Of a DNA stretch of 64,000 nt, positions 20,266-29,759 are shown piece by piece. The DNA is from Helicobacter sp. 13S00401-1 (GTDB taxonomy: Bacteria; Campylobacterota; Campylobacteria; Campylobacterales; Helicobacteraceae): assembly GCF_002272925.1 (NCBI RefSeq), contig NZ_MLAR01000004.1, positions 1 through 64,000 of the forward strand, in the 5' to 3' direction. Each line of letters starts with the position of its first letter. The stretch's first letter is position 1. The position numbers were made by a program, and so were the translations under genes. Under the pieces are notes generated by a model. That model was not told where the DNA came from and searched no databases. It saw only the letters and a program-made list of their open reading frames with translations.

Positions 20266-22301
20266 TGTCTCGCACGCTTAAGATTATAGGCTATAGTATA
20301 CTAACTATCATTATTATTGTACTAATTGCCGCTGGTATCTATGCTTATAAGTTATATCAAGAACTAAGCCCTCAAATTGACGCTATAGTTAATTACAACC
20401 CGCCTGAAGTAACGCAAGTTTTTGATAGAAAAAATCGCCTTATAGCTAACATCTATGATACAGACTGCACTGCTAGTTCTAGTAAGTACTGCGGTCAGTT
20501 TAGATTCTATGCAAAGTATGATGAAATCCCTGGCCGCATGATAGAAACGCTTTTAGCCGTTGAAGACACTTTGTTTTTTGAGCATGGCGGGGTTAATATA
20601 GATGCTATCTTAAGAGCAGGACTTAAAAATATCATACATATGAGATATGCAGAAGGAGGCAGTACCTTAACTCAGCAGCTAGTAAAAAACATACTTTTAA
20701 GTAGACAAAAAAGCTTAGAGCGCAAGTTTAAAGAGATGCTTTTATCTATTAGAGTAGAGCAGGTTTTAACTAAGGAACAGATTTTAGAGCGCTACTTTAA
20801 CTCAATCTACTTTGGTTCTGGTTACTATGGGATAAAAACTGCAGCCCTTGGTTATTTTCATAAAGACTTAAAAGAACTAAGCTTAAAAGAGATGGCTATG
20901 CTTGCAGCCTTGCCAAAAAGCCCAGTTCATTATGACCCAACTCGCCACTTAGGAGAGAGTTTAAAGCGTGCAAATGTTATCTTAGAGCGTATGAAGTCTT
21001 TAGGCTGGATAAGTGAAAGTGAGTTTAAAGAAGGGATTAGTGAAGTACCTACAGTTTATAGCCAAAACCTTACTAAAAATAAAGCCCCTTACGTAGCAGA
21101 TGAGGTCTTGCGCATCTTAGGTCCTAAGATTAAAGATATAAAAACTGGTGGCTATAAGATATATCTAACCTTAGATCTAGACTATCAAAACCTAGCAAAA
21201 GCTAGTCTTAAAAAGGGCTATGAGAACATTATATTTAGGCATATACAAAAGGTAAATGACTATAGGAAGCGCCATAAACTAAAACCTTTAAGTGATGAAG
21301 AGATAGCTGCTATTAATGCAAGTTATCAAAATCTTAATGGTGCTATGGTAGTTACTAACCCTCATACTGGTGAGATTCTAGCCTTAGTTGGCGGTATAGA
21401 TCATGCAAAAAGTCCTTTTAATAGAGCTACGCAGGCTAGACGTCAGTTAGGATCAGCTATCAAGCCTTTTATCTATTTAATGGCATTAAATGCTGGCTAC
21501 TCTACTGCAAGTCACGTGCCAGATGCCGCAAGGCGCTTTGATGCAGGAGATGGCAAGATATGGCAGCCTAAGAACTATTCTCGTGGATTTTATGGCTTTG
21601 TGACTTTACAGTATGCCTTACAGCACTCTTTAAACATCTCTACTATAAATCTTGCCTCAGCAGTAGGGTTTAATACGATTTATAAAAATCTTAACGATTT
21701 TGGCTTTTATGGATTCCAAAAAGATCCTTCAGTTGTGCTAGGAAGCCTTTCTATCTCCCCACTAGAAGCTGCCAAACAATACAGCCTTTTTAGTAATGAT
21801 GGAGTGATAGTAGATACTTATCTAATAAGAAAGATAGTTGCAAAAGATGGGACTACAAGGGAGTTTGCGCCAATTAAAAAAGAGATCACAACTAAAGATC
21901 AAGCCTACTTAGTTACTTCTATCTTAAAAGATGTGGTGCAAAATGGCACAGGTAGAAGGGCAAAAGTTGCAGGCATTGACATAGCAGGTAAGACTGGAAC
22001 TAGCAATGACATTAGAGATGCGTGGTTTTCAGCCTTTACTCCTAGTGTGCAGCTTATAGTTTGGTATGGCAGGGATAATAACACTAGCATAGGATCTAAT
22101 GATGCAGGAGGAGTTATAGCAGCACCAGTTGCAGGTGACTTTATAAAAAATCTTTTGCTTTTAGACCCTAGCATAGATAGACGCTTTAAAAGACCACAAG
22201 GAGTGCACTCTGCTACGATAAATGGCGTGCATTATGACTATACTAACATCTCTCCACTACCGCGTAATAACATCACTGATACAGATAAGGTTTTGTTTTA
22301 G
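20265..22301 (+). CDS. pbp1A: Class A penicillin-binding protein 1A
   Basis: This 678-residue bifunctional peptidoglycan synthase is anchored by one N-terminal helix (about 8-28) and acts in the periplasm. The glycosyltransferase domain shows catalytic Glu100 in EDTLFFEHGG and the GGSTLTQQLVKN motif. The transpeptidase domain has Ser397-Ala-Ile-Lys400 (GSAIKPF), SLN (HSLNIST), and Lys576-Thr-Gly-Thr (GKTGTSND). The start overlaps the bioF-like stop by one base (TAATG). It is the target of beta-lactams such as amoxicillin in Helicobacter relatives. Confidence 0.95.
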   Translation: MSRTLKIIGYSILTIIIIVLIAAGIYAYKLYQELSPQIDAIVNYNPPEVTQVFDRKNRLIANIYDTDCTASSSKYCGQFRFYAKYDEIPGRMIETLLAVEDTLFFEHGGVNIDAILRAGLKNIIHMRYAEGGSTLTQQLVKNILLSRQKSLERKFKEMLLSIRVEQVLTKEQILERYFNSIYFGSGYYGIKTAALGYFHKDLKELSLKEMAMLAALPKSPVHYDPTRHLGESLKRANVILERMKSLGWISESEFKEGISEVPTVYSQNLTKNKAPYVADEVLRILGPKIKDIKTGGYKIYLTLDLDYQNLAKASLKKGYENIIFRHIQKVNDYRKRHKLKPLSDEEIAAINASYQNLNGAMVVTNPHTGEILALVGGIDHAKSPFNRATQARRQLGSAIKPFIYLMALNAGYSTASHVPDAARRFDAGDGKIWQPKNYSRGFYGFVTLQYALQHSLNISTINLASAVGFNTIYKNLNDFGFYGFQKDPSVVLGSLSISPLEAAKQYSLFSNDGVIVDTYLIRKIVAKDGTTREFAPIKKEITTKDQAYLVTSILKDVVQNGTGRRAKVAGIDIAGKTGTSNDIRDAWFSAFTPSVQLIVWYGRDNNTSIGSNDAGGVIAAPVAGDFIKNLLLLDPSIDRRFKRPQGVHSATINGVHYDYTNISPLPRNNITDTDKVLF

Positions 22302-22346
22302 TGAAGGAGTGCTTTTAATGAGTAGTGCTTACATGGAATCTTGTAT

Positions 22347-25300
22347 ATGAAAAGGTTAGTAACTTACTGCTTAGAAAACCCAGTAGTTATCATGGTTGGC
22401 ATGATATTTTTACTACTTTTTGGCTACTTAAGTGTTATAAGGATGCCTTATGCCCTAACTCCAAAAGTCTCTAGACCTATCATATCTATATCCACTACTT
22501 GGGCAGGAGCTACTCCTTATGAAGTAGAAAAAGAGATAATCCAAAGGCAAGAAAAGTATCTTAAAAATCTTCCTAATCTTTTAAGCATGACTTCTTCTTC
22601 AAGACAAGGAGCAGGTTCAGTAGTACTAGAGTTTAAAGTAGGGACTAATACTAATGATGCATTTTTAGATGTAAGCTCTAAATTAAATGAAGTGCGTGGC
22701 TATCCAAGTGATATAGATAAGCCAGTTATAAGGCCTACAGGAGATGATGTAGCGCCTATTGTGTTTATGTTTGCTAGAAGTTTAGATAAGTCATCTATCA
22801 GGCATAAGTATCTTTTTTTGATGGATGATGTGGTTAAGTACTATGAACGCTTGCCAGGAGTTGGTAGTGTGACAGTTTCTGGTGGAGTTCCACGTGAGAT
22901 ACATATAGCCTTAAATACTAACTCGCTAGCTTTTTATAATATAACTGTAGATGATGTAACTAAGGCCTTACAAGCACAAAATATAAATGTTTCAGCAGGC
23001 ACTATAGACTACGCACAAAGGACTTATAGAGTTAGAACAGTAGGTGTTTTTAATGACGTACAAGACATATATAACACAGTTATAAAAGCAAGTGGATCTC
23101 AAGTAGTAAGACTAAAAGATATAGCTAAAGTTATAGACACTTTTGCAAAACCAACCTCGCCTAATATACATGATAATGACGAAACTGTAACCATGCTTAT
23201 AAGGCCTACAAATGATGGCTCAGTACTAGAAGTAGTAAAAAGTGTAAAAGAGTTAACCGCTAAGCTTAATAAAGGAATCTTAAAAGATAATCACATAAAA
23301 ATAGACATAGGAAGAGATAGCTCTTCTTTCATACAAGATGCCATAAACTTAGTTAAAGAAAACGTCTTTGAAGGGATAATCCTAGCTGCTATTGTGCTTT
23401 ATCTTTTCTTAAGAAGTATCTATACAGTCTTTGTAGTAAGTCTTATAATCCCACTTTCTATCTTAAGCTCTTTTATCATATTAAACATGCTTGATAGGAC
23501 GCTAAATGTCATCTTACTAGCAGGAGTAAGCTTTGCTATATCTATGATAATAGATTCAAGCATAGTTGTAGTAGAAAACATACACCGGCACTATAGTATG
23601 GGTAAAAAGATGTTTGAAGCTTGTAAGGATGGAGTATCAGAGGTTGCGGGTGCACTTTTTGCAAGCACAGTTACAACTATAGCTATCTTTATACCTATCA
23701 TTGGACTAAAAGATGAGATGGGACAGTTTTTTGTAGATATAGCCCTAGCATCTTCTTCAGCACTAATCATCTCTTTTATAGTCTGTCTTTTTGGACTGCC
23801 TATGCTTTATTACACCATGGCTAAGTATTTTTTAAAAAAGAAGAAAAAAACTAAGATCTTAAAACATAATGAAGTAGAAGAGCTAGTAGTTAACTCAAAG
23901 TATAGATTCTATAATCCTAAATGGCTTTTTGATACCGCACTTGGTGTAGTTGGCAAGTTTTTATTTGATATCATAGACTGGATTTTAAGACTAGTTTTAA
24001 AAAATATCTATACAAGGCTTTTTGTTATCATAGTTTTTTGTGCGTGTAGTGTTTTTATCTCTATAAAAATCTTTCCTAAGCTTGATTATCTCCCTAAAGG
24101 TTCACAAAACTTCATCCTAGGCTATGTAAGCATACCTAATGGTCTAAGTTATGCTGAAAGACTTAAAATCACAGATGCAATCTATAACTACAATAAGCCT
24201 TATTTAGAACAAAATGGCTTTAAGGGTAATGATAAATACCCAGCTATAAAAGACTTTTTTGTAACTGCAAGTCCAACTTTAGTTGAGTTTTATGAGATTT
24301 CAGCTGATCCTAAGAGGGCAAAAGAGTTAATCCCACTTATGAGAGATACCATAAACTCTATACCTAATATAACTGGAACAGTAGTAGAACAAGGCATGTT
24401 TAGTGCAAGCAGGATAAGATCTAGTGTAGATGTAAATATCATAGGCTATGACTTAGATTCTATGATAGATAGCGCTAGGGCTTTTATAAACCTTGCTAAT
24501 AAGTATTTACCAGGTGCTAGGATAAGGGCTATACCTAGTTTAGATCTAGGCAACAAAGAAATAACCCTTTATCCAAACGAGAGGGCTTTAAGTATTAATG
24601 GGCTTAATGTCAAAAGTTTTGGAAACATAGTAGATGTGCTAATAGATGGCAAAAAAGTAGGTGACTTTAGAGATAACTATGGGCGCTTAAGTGATATTAT
24701 GCTAACTGCTAATCAAGAAGCAAAAAGCCCAGAAGACATGCTTTATACACAGATTTATACTCCTTCAAAGAGGATAGTACCACTTAGCTCACTAGCTGAT
24801 ATTAAATACACCCAAGGTGTCTCACAGATACGCCACTATGAACAAGATAGGAACTTGCTAATAGTTATAAACCCAAGTGATAAGATGCCACTTCAAACAG
24901 TCATAGAAACTATAAGCGATAAGATAATACCAGAGCTAAAAGAAAGCGGGGAGTTAGAAAATAACAAAGTAGTCTTTAGTGGTAATGCTAATAAGCTTTA
25001 TAGACTAGCAAGTGATCTAGGCTATGGCTTTTTGCTAGCCTTAGGGATAACTTACTTAATACTTGCGGCTTTATATGGTAACTTTGTCTATCCTTTTATT
25101 ATCATCTTTACTGTGCCCTTTGCTGTAGCAGGAGGACTTTTAGGGCTATGGTTTGTGAATAAATATATAGCAGTGCAAAACTTAGATGTACTAACCATGC
25201 TAGGTTTTATAATCCTAGTAGGCTCAGTTGTTAACAATGCTATATTAATCGTCTATCAAAGCCTTATAAATTTAAAAGATCATAAGATGGAAATATTTCA

Positions 25301-25532
25301 AAGTGTGTATGAAGCTACAAAGTCACGTATAAGGCCAATTTATATGGGTATGTTAACTACAGTCTTAGCCCTTGTACCACTAATCTTTTCTCATGGTGCT
25401 GGAAGTGAGATATATAGAGGATTAGGGGCTGTTATAGCTGGAGGGCTTTTAGTATCTACTATTATTTCAGTGTTTGTGATTCCATCTTTATTATTATTTG
25501 TTTTAAGGAAGCCAAATGATGAAGTTGCTTAA
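22347..25532 (+). CDS. RND-family efflux pump, inner membrane subunit
   Basis: A protein of about 1061 residues with the RND layout: N-terminal helix, large periplasmic loop, helices 2-6, second large loop, helices 8-12. The fourth-helix proton-relay region reads IIDSSIVVVENIHRH, so the paired Asp-Asp of AcrB is Asp-Ser here; single-Asp variants are common outside the AcrB branch. I place the start at ATG 22347 rather than the TTG at 22341, because GGA stands 9-10 bases before the ATG. The TolC-like gene overlaps its end, but no periplasmic adaptor gene is adjacent, unlike the H. pylori hef operons. The substrate is unknown. Confidence 0.9.
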   Translation: MKRLVTYCLENPVVIMVGMIFLLLFGYLSVIRMPYALTPKVSRPIISISTTWAGATPYEVEKEIIQRQEKYLKNLPNLLSMTSSSRQGAGSVVLEFKVGTNTNDAFLDVSSKLNEVRGYPSDIDKPVIRPTGDDVAPIVFMFARSLDKSSIRHKYLFLMDDVVKYYERLPGVGSVTVSGGVPREIHIALNTNSLAFYNITVDDVTKALQAQNINVSAGTIDYAQRTYRVRTVGVFNDVQDIYNTVIKASGSQVVRLKDIAKVIDTFAKPTSPNIHDNDETVTMLIRPTNDGSVLEVVKSVKELTAKLNKGILKDNHIKIDIGRDSSSFIQDAINLVKENVFEGIILAAIVLYLFLRSIYTVFVVSLIIPLSILSSFIILNMLDRTLNVILLAGVSFAISMIIDSSIVVVENIHRHYSMGKKMFEACKDGVSEVAGALFASTVTTIAIFIPIIGLKDEMGQFFVDIALASSSALIISFIVCLFGLPMLYYTMAKYFLKKKKKTKILKHNEVEELVVNSKYRFYNPKWLFDTALGVVGKFLFDIIDWILRLVLKNIYTRLFVIIVFCACSVFISIKIFPKLDYLPKGSQNFILGYVSIPNGLSYAERLKITDAIYNYNKPYLEQNGFKGNDKYPAIKDFFVTASPTLVEFYEISADPKRAKELIPLMRDTINSIPNITGTVVEQGMFSASRIRSSVDVNIIGYDLDSMIDSARAFINLANKYLPGARIRAIPSLDLGNKEITLYPNERALSINGLNVKSFGNIVDVLIDGKKVGDFRDNYGRLSDIMLTANQEAKSPEDMLYTQIYTPSKRIVPLSSLADIKYTQGVSQIRHYEQDRNLLIVINPSDKMPLQTVIETISDKIIPELKESGELENNKVVFSGNANKLYRLASDLGYGFLLALGITYLILAALYGNFVYPFIIIFTVPFAVAGGLLGLWFVNKYIAVQNLDVLTMLGFIILVGSVVNNAILIVYQSLINLKDHKMEIFQSVYEATKSRIRPIYMGMLTTVLALVPLIFSHGAGSEIYRGLGAVIAGGLLVSTIISVFVIPSLLLFVLRKPNDEVA

Positions 25533-26778
25533 ACTTATCTTATCTATCCTTATAGCTAGCATCTTAGCACCTAGTGTTTTATCTGCTTTAAGCATGCAAA
25601 AGATGGTAGATCTAGCTTTAAATAATACTTATAAGCTAGAAGCCCAGCGCTACAATGTCCAAAAGGCAAGAAGTGATATAAAAAATGCCTATGCGTCATT
25701 TTTACCAAGTATAAATTTTGGTTATCTTTATAGCTATAACGCTCCTCAAGATAGCCTAGCTTACCAGCAAAACAACCTCCAACTTACATCTTCATTTAAT
25801 ATCTTTAATGGTCTTAAAGACTACTATGGCTTAATGATAGCTAAGAGTAACTATAAGCAAGAACTTAACACTTTAGAATCTACTAAAAACGACTTAGTCT
25901 TAATGACTAAGATAGCCTACTTAAAGGCCTTAGAAAACAGAGAGGCTTTGAAAATCTCAAAAGATTCCATAGACTTATTAAACGTGCAGTTAAAAACGGC
26001 AAAAGAGTTTTATAAACAAGGTATCGCTGATAAAAGTGATGTTTTAAGCATACAAGTAAATATCGCTAACGCTCAGATGCAAAACCTAAAAACTAAGTCT
26101 GATCTTGATGCTAACTTAAACACATTAAGAGTGCTTACTGGCACGCTAATAGACCCAGCAGTCTTAGAAGATATAACAGTGCCAACTTTTAGTATAGATA
26201 GAGATGAGTTGATGAAAAATATCTATAAAAATAATATCTCCTTACAGCAATTTAACACTAGTGAAGAAATCATAAGGCAAAATATCAACCTTTCGCGCTC
26301 AGGCTACTACCCAAAGATTAATATTAGCACTAGTAACTTTATAGCCCTAAGTGATAGTAGGGATAATAATATACTTCAAGCAGCTGCTAATCAAAACCAA
26401 GTAAGACTAAGCCTAACATGGAACTTTTTAGATGCTACTAAAAGCTTTTATAGTTCCCAAGCATTAACGGCAAGCTTACTATCTTTAAACTCTGCTAAAG
26501 TAGACTTAAAAGAAGATATATTACTTCAAGCTACTAGCTTAATAAACGCACTTAATATAGCAAAGGCTCAGATTAATCTTGCCACAGTGGCCCTAGCCCA
26601 AGCTAAAGAAAACTATCGCATAGTTAGTAATAAGTACAAGCAGCAAGTTGCAAGATACGTAGAACTTTTAGATTCTGAGTTACTTTTAACTAATGCAAAG
26701 TCACGTCTTAGCGTAGCAAAGTATGAGCTAGCTATAAGCATAGCAAGAATTTATCACCTTGAAAACACCCAGTTTTAA
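25516..26778 (+). CDS. TolC-like outer membrane efflux protein
   Basis: A 420-residue outer membrane factor with a signal peptide ending LSALS (cut near 24-27) and two repeated outer membrane efflux domains. Typical pieces are RYNVQKARSDIKNAYASFLP, which resembles the TolC helix start, and GYYPKINISTS in the second half. It would form the outer channel for the RND pump, whose last 17 bases it overlaps. Two adjacent ATGs (25516 and 25519) compete; AAGGAAG spacing slightly favours the second. A missing adaptor means it must share one encoded elsewhere. Confidence 0.9.
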   Translation: MMKLLKLILSILIASILAPSVLSALSMQKMVDLALNNTYKLEAQRYNVQKARSDIKNAYASFLPSINFGYLYSYNAPQDSLAYQQNNLQLTSSFNIFNGLKDYYGLMIAKSNYKQELNTLESTKNDLVLMTKIAYLKALENREALKISKDSIDLLNVQLKTAKEFYKQGIADKSDVLSIQVNIANAQMQNLKTKSDLDANLNTLRVLTGTLIDPAVLEDITVPTFSIDRDELMKNIYKNNISLQQFNTSEEIIRQNINLSRSGYYPKINISTSNFIALSDSRDNNILQAAANQNQVRLSLTWNFLDATKSFYSSQALTASLLSLNSAKVDLKEDILLQATSLINALNIAKAQINLATVALAQAKENYRIVSNKYKQQVARYVELLDSELLLTNAKSRLSVAKYELAISIARIYHLENTQF

Positions 26779-26780
26779 GA

Positions 26781-26786
26781 TATACT
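26781..26786 (+). promoter_or_regulatory. Putative -10 element for the rpsP operon
   Basis: TATACT in the short gap between the efflux gene stop and rpsP, about 30 bases before the rpsP start. There is no clear -35. The ribosomal operon could also be read through from upstream. Confidence 0.35.
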
Positions 26787-26817
26787 ATCAACTTATATTT
26801 TTTGCAAAAGGATGTTC

Positions 26818-27051
26818 ATGGCTACAGTTATAAGACTAACTAGAATGGGGAGAAAAAAGAAACCATTTTATAGGATAGTAGTTACAGATTCTAGAAAAAG
26901 AAGAGATGGTGGCTGGATAGAATCTATAGGTTACTATAACCCTCTAACTGAACCTGCAAGCTTCAAGATAGATATGGAAAGATTTAACTACTGGAAGGGT
27001 GTAGGTGCTAAGATGAGTGAACGTATAGAGGCCTTAACTAAGCAAAAGTAG
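26818..27051 (+). CDS. rpsP: 30S ribosomal protein S16
   Basis: A 77-residue protein beginning [20 protein letters not shown], the standard S16 start. An upstream in-frame ATG at 26812 would add two residues, but AAGGA lies eight bases before 26818, which matches the family N-terminus. First gene of the conserved rpsP-khpA-rimM-trmD-rplS cluster. Confidence 0.97.
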   Translation: MATVIRLTRMGRKKKPFYRIVVTDSRKRRDGGWIESIGYYNPLTEPASFKIDMERFNYWKGVGAKMSERIEALTKQK

Positions 27052-27059
27052 CGTTTTAA

Positions 27060-27302
27060 GTGGTAGAAGACTTTCTAAAACACTATACACAAAAGATAGT
27101 TGCTAACAAGGATGCTGTGAGCATAAAAAAGACCATGAAAGAGATGGACTTTTGTGAGATAGAGATTTATGTAGCCAGCAGTGATGTTGGGCGACTTATA
27201 GGAAAAGATGGTAAGATGATAAGTGCTATAAAGACTTTTATATCTGCTTGCAAAGCAAAAGATGGCATCAGCTATAAAGTAAGTGTACAAAGTAACACCT
27301 AA
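27060..27302 (+). CDS. khpA: KH-domain RNA-binding protein KhpA
   Basis: An 80-residue single type II KH domain with the RNA-binding loop GKDG in VGRLIGKDGKMISAIK. Small KhpA proteins bind many RNAs and are nearly always placed between rpsP and rimM, as here. The start is GTG at 27060, eight bases after the rpsP stop, with a weak Shine-Dalgarno. Confidence 0.9.
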   Translation: MVEDFLKHYTQKIVANKDAVSIKKTMKEMDFCEIEIYVASSDVGRLIGKDGKMISAIKTFISACKAKDGISYKVSVQSNT

Positions 27303-27306
27303 AGCT

Positions 27307-27798
27307 ATGTTACTTGTCTTAAGGCTTGGAGCTAGTGTAGGAGTAAAAGGGCTTATGCGTTTTACTTTGATTAGCGATTTTCCAGAGTTTTTAAAAGTGG
27401 GACGAGTGCTTTACTCAAAGACTTTAAAATCTTTTGAGATAGCTTATATAAGCTTAGAAAAATCTCATATAGGCTTTAAGGATGTAAACTCTTTAGAATC
27501 TGCAAAGCTTTTAACAAACACTGAGCTTTTTGCTAGTGAAGATGAGAGTAAAAAAGAGCTTCTTTTAAAAGAAGATGAGTACTTTTATGATGATGTAGTT
27601 GGCTTAAGCGTTATAGAAGATTCCAAAGTACTTGGTAAAGTAGTAGATATACAACGTATTAATACAACTGATTATCTCCATGTAAAAACTCCTGAGGGAA
27701 AGATCTTTTTACTACCTTATATAGATAGGTTTGTTTTAAAGATAGACTTAGAATCTAAAAGCCTTTTTAGCATAGATGCACTTTACTTGCTACCTTAA
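27307..27798 (+). CDS. rimM: 16S rRNA maturation factor RimM
   Basis: RimM helps process 16S rRNA and assemble the 30S head by binding S19. I choose ATG 27307, four bases after the khpA stop, giving a 163-residue protein starting MLLVLRLGASVGVKGLMRF, like the family N-terminus. A longer GTG start at 27283 would overlap khpA. The C-terminal PRC-barrel shows EDEYFYDDVVGLSV and EGKIFLLPYIDRFV. Confidence 0.92.
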   Translation: MLLVLRLGASVGVKGLMRFTLISDFPEFLKVGRVLYSKTLKSFEIAYISLEKSHIGFKDVNSLESAKLLTNTELFASEDESKKELLLKEDEYFYDDVVGLSVIEDSKVLGKVVDIQRINTTDYLHVKTPEGKIFLLPYIDRFVLKIDLESKSLFSIDALYLLP

Positions 27799-27804
27799 GT
27801 TTAT

Positions 27805-28527
27805 ATGAAGTTTAGTTTTATAACTCTTTTTCCAGAGCTTATAGCCCCTTACTTTTCTGATAGTATCCTAGGTAGGGCACGCACACTAGGCCTTTTAGAG
27901 ACTAATTATCTTAATATAAGAGATTACGCGCTTAACCCTTATAAAAAAGTAGATAGTGCACTTATAGGTGGAGGAGCTGGTATGGTTATCTTGCCTAACT
28001 TGCTTCATAGAGTTTTAGCTGAGGTTAAAGATTCTAGAATCTTATTTATGTCTCCTTGTGGGGCTCGCTTTAGTCAAAAAGATGCTAAACGCTTAAGTAA
28101 GTTTAAGCATATAAGTTTTGTGTGTGCAAGATATGAAGGCTTTGATGAGAGAAATATAGAGTTAGATGCTCACGAAGTTTTTAGTCTAGGAGACTTTATA
28201 TTAACTGGTGGTGAGCTAGCAGCAAGTGCTATGGCAGATAGTATAGCTAGGTACATAAAAGGAGTTTTGGGTAATCAAAATTCACTAGAAGGAGAGAGTT
28301 TTGAAAACTCACTACTTGAAGCACCAAACTTTGCAACTAGACTAGATTCTAGTAAGGATTTAGAATCTAAAAAGAGTTTAGATTTAAAGTTTGAAGCTGA
28401 TATTTTTAATAAAGAAAGTGTCCCTTTAGAATATTTAAAGGGAAACCACGCTAAAATTGCGGATTTAAAACTAAAATTATCTGTTATGAAGACTGCTTAC
28501 TTCAGACCGGATTTACATCAAAAATAA
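27805..28527 (+). CDS. trmD: tRNA (guanine37-N1)-methyltransferase TrmD
   Basis: TrmD is a 240-residue SPOUT methyltransferase that makes m1G37 next to the anticodon, preventing +1 frameshifts. The knot motifs [13 protein letters not shown] and [14 protein letters not shown] bind S-adenosylmethionine. N-terminal [13 protein letters not shown] is typical. It lies six bases after rimM and six before the first ATG of rplS. Confidence 0.96.
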   Translation: MKFSFITLFPELIAPYFSDSILGRARTLGLLETNYLNIRDYALNPYKKVDSALIGGGAGMVILPNLLHRVLAEVKDSRILFMSPCGARFSQKDAKRLSKFKHISFVCARYEGFDERNIELDAHEVFSLGDFILTGGELAASAMADSIARYIKGVLGNQNSLEGESFENSLLEAPNFATRLDSSKDLESKKSLDLKFEADIFNKESVPLEYLKGNHAKIADLKLKLSVMKTAYFRPDLHQK

Positions 28528-28538
28528 GGACTATGAAA

Positions 28539-28907
28539 ATGAAAAATCGCTACATTCAAGACTTTGAAAACGCTCAGCTACAAGGTAGAGAAGTTCCTAG
28601 CTTTAAAGCTGGAGATACTTTAAAAGTGGGTATAAAGATAACTGAAGGTGATAAGACTAGGATACAAAACTTCGAAGGTATCTGCATAGCAGTGCATGGT
28701 AATGGAGTTGATAAAACTTTTACTATTAGAAAAATCTCAGCTAATAACATAGGTGTTGAAAAAATCTTTCCACTTTATAGCGACGCACTAGAAAGTATAA
28801 AAGTTCTAAGAGTAGGGCGCGTAAGAAGAGCTAAGCTTTATTATCTAAGAGATAGAAAAGGAAAAGCTGCAAGGATAAAAGAACTTAGAAAAGTAGTGAC
28901 AGCCTAA
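28539..28907 (+). CDS. rplS: 50S ribosomal protein L19
   Basis: A 122-residue L19 starting [13 protein letters not shown]. An ATG at 28533 is only two bases after AAGGA, while 28539 is eight bases after it and matches the usual N-terminus. [20 protein letters not shown] is the conserved C-terminal region. Last gene of the ribosomal/tRNA-modification cluster. Confidence 0.97.
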   Translation: MKNRYIQDFENAQLQGREVPSFKAGDTLKVGIKITEGDKTRIQNFEGICIAVHGNGVDKTFTIRKISANNIGVEKIFPLYSDALESIKVLRVGRVRRAKLYYLRDRKGKAARIKELRKVVTA

Positions 28908-28913
28908 GTTTAT

Positions 28914-29183
28914 ATGCAACAAAAAGCTGCTGCTTTAGCCTATGATAAAGATAAAGATAGTAGTCCTAGGATAGTAGCTAGTGGTGTAGGGCAGATAGCA
29001 AAAGCCATAGTCCAAAAGGCTAGTGAGTTTGATGTGCCTTTGTTTAAAAATGAGGTTTTAGTTGACTCTTTAGTCCATATGGATGTTAACGCTAACGTCC
29101 CTCCAGAGCTTTATCAAGCAGTGGTTGAAGTTTTTGTGTGGTTACAAAACAGTGAGAAAAGTACTCAGATAAGTAGGTTTTGA
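28914..29183 (+). CDS. flhX: FlhX: stand-alone homologue of the FlhB C-terminal export-switch domain
   Basis: An 89-residue cytoplasmic protein resembling the cytoplasmic domain of FlhB/YscU. It starts MQQKAAALAYDKDKDSSPRI and runs through KNEVLVDSLVHMDVNANVPPELYQAV, which corresponds to the part of FlhB after the NPTH autocleavage site. No NPTH and no membrane helices are present. FlhX proteins are known in Helicobacter and Campylobacter and can replace the cleaved FlhB fragment in flagellar export. It lies six bases after rplS, so it is read with a ribosomal operon rather than with flagellar genes. Confidence 0.87.
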   Translation: MQQKAAALAYDKDKDSSPRIVASGVGQIAKAIVQKASEFDVPLFKNEVLVDSLVHMDVNANVPPELYQAVVEVFVWLQNSEKSTQISRF

Positions 29184-29349
29184 GATTGGAGTTTTAGAAT
29201 CTATGACTGAGTTTGAGATTTTTACATGTAATAGTGCTTTTTAGCTTTAAAGTAACTTTTATAAGAGATACTTTAAAGTAACACTTACATTAAGTATTAT
29301 GCATTTATTTTGCCTTAGTTATTTTAAGTTTAATTTAAGTGCAAAAAAC

Positions 29350-29378
29350 TTGCTTTTATTAAAATTAAAAAGTACAAT
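29350..29378 (+). promoter_or_regulatory. Promoter of the tRNA-Gly/Leu/Cys cluster
   Basis: TTGCTT (29350-29355) and TACAAT (29373-29378) are separated by 17 bases, a near-ideal sigma-70-type pair, ending 25 bases before the first tRNA. Confidence 0.65.
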
Positions 29379-29403
29379 TGTAATTCTTTTTTAAGTAATT
29401 CAT

Positions 29404-29478
29404 GCGGGAATAGCTCAGTGGTAGAGCACAACCTTGCCAAGGTTGGGGCCGCGGGTTCGATCCCCGTTTCCCGCTCCA
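29404..29478 (+). tRNA. tRNA-Gly (anticodon GCC)
   Basis: Full cloverleaf with acceptor GCGGGAA pairing TTCCCGC, anticodon GCC at 29436-29438 in CTTGCCAAG, T-loop GGTTCGATCC, and encoded CCA. First of three closely spaced tRNA genes. Confidence 0.96.
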
Positions 29479-29485
29479 AGTTTTA

Positions 29486-29572
29486 GCCCAGATGGTGGAA
29501 TGGTAGACACAAGGGACTTAAAATCCCTCGGATATTGCGTCCGTGCCGGTTCAAGTCCGGCTCCGGGCACCA
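29486..29572 (+). tRNA. tRNA-Leu (anticodon TAA)
   Basis: Class II tRNA with a long variable arm, anticodon TAA at 29519-29521 between AGGGA and TCCCT, T-arm GCCGGTTCAAGTCCGGC, and encoded CCA. The acceptor stem GCCCAGA/TCCGGGC has an A-C mismatch at the fifth pair, where a U on the 3' side would restore pairing. Confidence 0.94.
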
Positions 29573-29590
29573 TTTACCTAGTTGGATGGC

Positions 29591-29664
29591 GGCGACATAG
29601 CCAAGTGGTAAGGCATGGGCCTGCAAAGCCTTGATCCTCGGTTCGAATCCGAGTGTCGCCTCCA
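29591..29664 (+). tRNA. tRNA-Cys (anticodon GCA)
   Basis: Acceptor GGCGACA/TGTCGCC, anticodon GCA at 29623-29625, T-loop GGTTCGAATCC, encoded CCA. It is 18 bases after tRNA-Leu and probably cotranscribed. Confidence 0.96.
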
Positions 29665-29724
29665 GTTCTAAGTAATCTTTAATAATTTTAAATACTTTTT
29701 AAACTTTATCGCTTTTTGTACATA

Positions 29725-29730
29725 TACAAT
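29725..29730 (+). promoter_or_regulatory. -10 element for tRNA-Ser
   Basis: TACAAT 29 bases before the tRNA-Ser gene, identical to the -10 of the preceding tRNA cluster. The -35 position has only weak similarity (AACTTT). Confidence 0.45.
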
Positions 29731-29759
29731 TAGGCTTTAAGATTTAAGTTATATATGCG

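Noticed and set aside
29434-29634. 66-codon frame across the tRNA genes
   Set aside because: It overlaps three tRNA genes and has no protein-like features.
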